Shown here: piece after piece, positions 5,619 through 7,079 of the stretch | How the letters are laid out: each line of letters starts with the position of its first letter | Numbering within the stretch: the stretch's first letter is position 1 | Assembly: GCA_017472375.1 (NCBI GenBank) | Contig: JAFUQL010000179.1 | Coordinates: 1 to 7,079 of the forward strand | Reading direction: 5' to 3' | DNA: 7,079 bases | From: Oscillospiraceae bacterium | GTDB lineage: Bacteria; Bacillota; Clostridia; Oscillospirales; Ruminococcaceae | The notes under the pieces: generated by a model | Told to the model about the DNA's origin: nothing | The model's database searches: none | What the model saw: the letters and a program-made list of their open reading frames with translations, nothing else | Translations under genes and position numbers: made by a program

Positions 5619-6872
5619 GTGCGTCGTGTACTCTCTCTGCTTTTGGTGCTCGCCATCGTGCTGGGTATGTTCACCGCCTGCGGCGGTTCTGCTTCCTCCT
5701 CGGCGGCGGCTGAGCCCGAGGTGACCGCCACCCCTGTCCCCACTCCCACCCCGGAGCCCACTCCGGTGCCCCTGAACCCCAACCCCCTGACCGGCCTGGA
5801 AAAGGACGCCGACTACCCGGACGGCAAGCGCCCTGTGGCGGTCATGGTGAACAACATCAAGTCCAGCAGCGGCAATGACGCCTTCCCCCAGTGGGGCATT
5901 GGCGAGGCCGAGCTGATCTATGAGATCGTCACCGAGGGCGGCATCACCCGCCTGATGGCTGTGTTCTCTGACTACGCCAATATGCCCACCGTTGGCCCCG
6001 TGCGCTCCGCCCGTGACCAGCACGTCCAGCTGATGATGCCCTACCAGGCGCTGTATGTGCATGAGGGCGCCAGCATTTTTGCGGCTAAGCTGATGCGTGA
6101 GCCGGTGGCCAAGTACGGTCTGTACAGCTACGATGAGAACGACTACAGCACCTACGACTACACCGCCCACGACCTGTACAACGCCGGCCCCTACGGCACC
6201 GTAGTGAAGTGGGATCAGACCCGTATGGCCAGCCGCAGCCAGGAGATGTGCGCTTACACCAGCGGTGAGCTGGTCGCCAACGCGGTGGCCAACGGCGCGG
6301 ACGACGACTTCGAGCCCGATCCCATCTTCAACTTCGTGCGGTACGATGAGCCCGCCCGTGAGCTGACCGGCAACCCTGCACAGGATCTGTACTTCCAGTT
6401 CTCCAGCAGCTACTACGCCGGCTTCAACTACGATGCGGCCACCGGTACCTACCTCAAGACCAACACCAAGGGTCAGCCCCACATCGACGGCAACACCAAC
6501 GAGCAGCTCAGCTTCACCAATGTGCTGCTGCTCTTCTCCGAGATCGTCCCCTACAGCCAGCTCGGCTATGACGCCGGCATGCTGACCCATGTGGAATACA
6601 GCTGGGGCGGCGTGGGCTACTACTTCTGCGGCGGCAAGATGGAACCCGTCCGCTGGCTGAAGGGTCTGGCTCATGAGCCCCTGCGCATCGTGGACAACGA
6701 GGGCCACGAGATCGACGTGGAGATCAACTGCGGCAAGACCTACATCGGCTTTACCGACTACGGTATGTACGACTACTGCACCGTGGACGGCCGCAGCATG
6801 AACGCCGAGATCGAGGAAGCCCCCGTGGTCGAGGAAGATCTGACCGCCGACAACGTGGAAGCTGCGGATTGA
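5619..6872 (+). CDS. YerB-like lipoprotein, DUF3048 family
   Basis: This 417-residue protein belongs to the YerB/DUF3048 family of Gram-positive lipoproteins, whose biochemical role is not established. With GTG 5619 as start, MRRVLSLLLVLAIVLGMFTAC forms a signal peptide with lipid-anchored Cys21. A low-complexity Ala/Ser then Pro/Thr linker (about 22-53) spans the wall side. The DUF3048 core begins at NPLTG (55-59) and continues with RPVAVMVNN, GEAELIYEIVTEGGITRLMAVF (GGITRL near residue 107) and VGPVRSARD (125-133), the most characteristic family block. The C-terminal part (from about 230) contains FNFVRYDEPAR, YLKTNTKGQPHID and a long tail ending in acidic residues, in the place of the usual DUF3048 C-terminal domain. 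The length fits the family. It has its own promoter upstream and a strong terminator downstream, so it is probably monocistronic. Nothing indicates truncation or frameshift. Confidence 0.93.
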   Translation: MRRVLSLLLVLAIVLGMFTACGGSASSSAAAEPEVTATPVPTPTPEPTPVPLNPNPLTGLEKDADYPDGKRPVAVMVNNIKSSSGNDAFPQWGIGEAELIYEIVTEGGITRLMAVFSDYANMPTVGPVRSARDQHVQLMMPYQALYVHEGASIFAAKLMREPVAKYGLYSYDENDYSTYDYTAHDLYNAGPYGTVVKWDQTRMASRSQEMCAYTSGELVANAVANGADDDFEPDPIFNFVRYDEPARELTGNPAQDLYFQFSSSYYAGFNYDAATGTYLKTNTKGQPHIDGNTNEQLSFTNVLLLFSEIVPYSQLGYDAGMLTHVEYSWGGVGYYFCGGKMEPVRWLKGLAHEPLRIVDNEGHEIDVEINCGKTYIGFTDYGMYDYCTVDGRSMNAEIEEAPVVEEDLTADNVEAAD

Positions 6873-6913
6873 TCCCGAGCCTCTCCGTACATTCCAATAT
6901 TGATCACACATCC

Positions 6914-6964
6914 AAACGCCCCTGCAGGCGCAGCCAAACAGCTGGCCCGCAGGGGCGTTTTTTT
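6914..6964 (+). terminator. Intrinsic terminator after the yerB-like gene
   Basis: AAACGCCCCTGC (6914-6925) pairs perfectly over 12 bp with 6949-6960, with further pairing inside the loop (GGC with GCC, AGC with GCT), and the T run extends to 6964. Read from the minus strand the tract is only TTT, so it serves mainly the plus-strand gene although it lies between convergent genes. Confidence 0.93.
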
Positions 6965-6984
6965 GATCCAACGTATCTTTGATC

Positions 6985-7079
6985 TTACAAATAACATTCC
7001 AGCTCCGGCATTTTCTGCAGCTCCTCCCGCAGCACTTGCAAAAACACATCGGTCAGCGGTTTGGGCCGCTCGCCGCGCA
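6985..7079 (-). CDS. C-terminal end of a minus-strand gene, unidentified
   Basis: On the minus strand an open frame enters from the right edge and stops at TAA (6985-6987). The last residues read RGERPKPLTDVFLQVLREEL then QKMPELECYL. The convergent arrangement, the terminator just beyond the stop and an amphipathic helix-like end support a real gene tail. LysR-type regulators can end in a similar helix after a Pro-Leu element, but 30 residues are too few to assign a family. Confidence 0.55.
   Translation of the reverse strand, partial: RGERPKPLTDVFLQVLREELQKMPELECYL

Noticed and set aside
5042..5713. A 223-codon plus-strand frame spanning the RNA candidate
   Set aside because: It begins inside the PstS-like gene in another frame, has no ribosome binding site and runs through a promoter and terminator; the translation has no recognisable features.
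5595..7049. A 484-codon open frame on the minus strand opposite the yerB-like gene
   Set aside because: It is low-complexity Val/Gly/His-rich sequence with no family motif, crosses two promoters' worth of non-coding DNA and a terminator, and is explained by the GC-biased codons of the real plus-strand gene.
1..7079. CRISPR array, tRNA, rRNA, insertion sequence or phage genes
   Set aside because: No regularly spaced repeats, cloverleaf-like sequence, transposase motif or terminal inverted repeats were seen on either strand.

Overview
The window comes from a GC-rich Firmicute, most likely a gut clostridium of the Oscillospiraceae/Ruminococcaceae (Faecalibacterium-, Gemmiger- or Subdoligranulum-like). 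This is inferred from the G+C-rich codon choice, strong GGAGG ribosome binding sites, several Gram-positive lipoproteins and a YerB-type (DUF3048) protein. The genus cannot be proven from this sequence alone.

Layout, left to right. The window opens inside ilvD (dihydroxy-acid dehydratase, branched-chain amino acid synthesis), which ends at 1136 and is followed by a textbook intrinsic terminator. A 190-bp gap contains a perfect 14-bp palindrome and AT-rich DNA. Three genes in one direction, probably an operon, follow at 1378-5217. The first two are tandem paralogous lipoproteins of unknown function, with beta-repeat sequences resembling WG repeats. The third is a lipoprotein of the PstS-like phosphate/anion-binding family. 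No transporter permease or ATPase gene is visible beside it.

The 400-bp stretch 5218-5618 has no convincing gene but is not empty. It carries a near-consensus extended -10 promoter (TTGACA, 17 bp, TGC-TACACT), then about 180 bases of non-coding sequence ending in a 13-bp GC-rich hairpin and TTTT. This looks like a small structured RNA, or less likely a regulated leader. A second extended -10 promoter then drives a GTG-started yerB-like lipoprotein gene (5619-6872), closed by a strong terminator. The last 95 bases hold the 3' end of a gene on the minus strand.

Four consecutive plus-strand genes encode predicted lipoproteins, three of them with Pro/Thr-rich linkers after the lipidated cysteine. 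The centre of the window is therefore a small surface-lipoprotein region unrelated to the metabolic gene at its left edge. The items most worth a second look are the RNA candidate and the paralog pair with its PstS-like partner. Nothing here amounts to a demonstrated new system.
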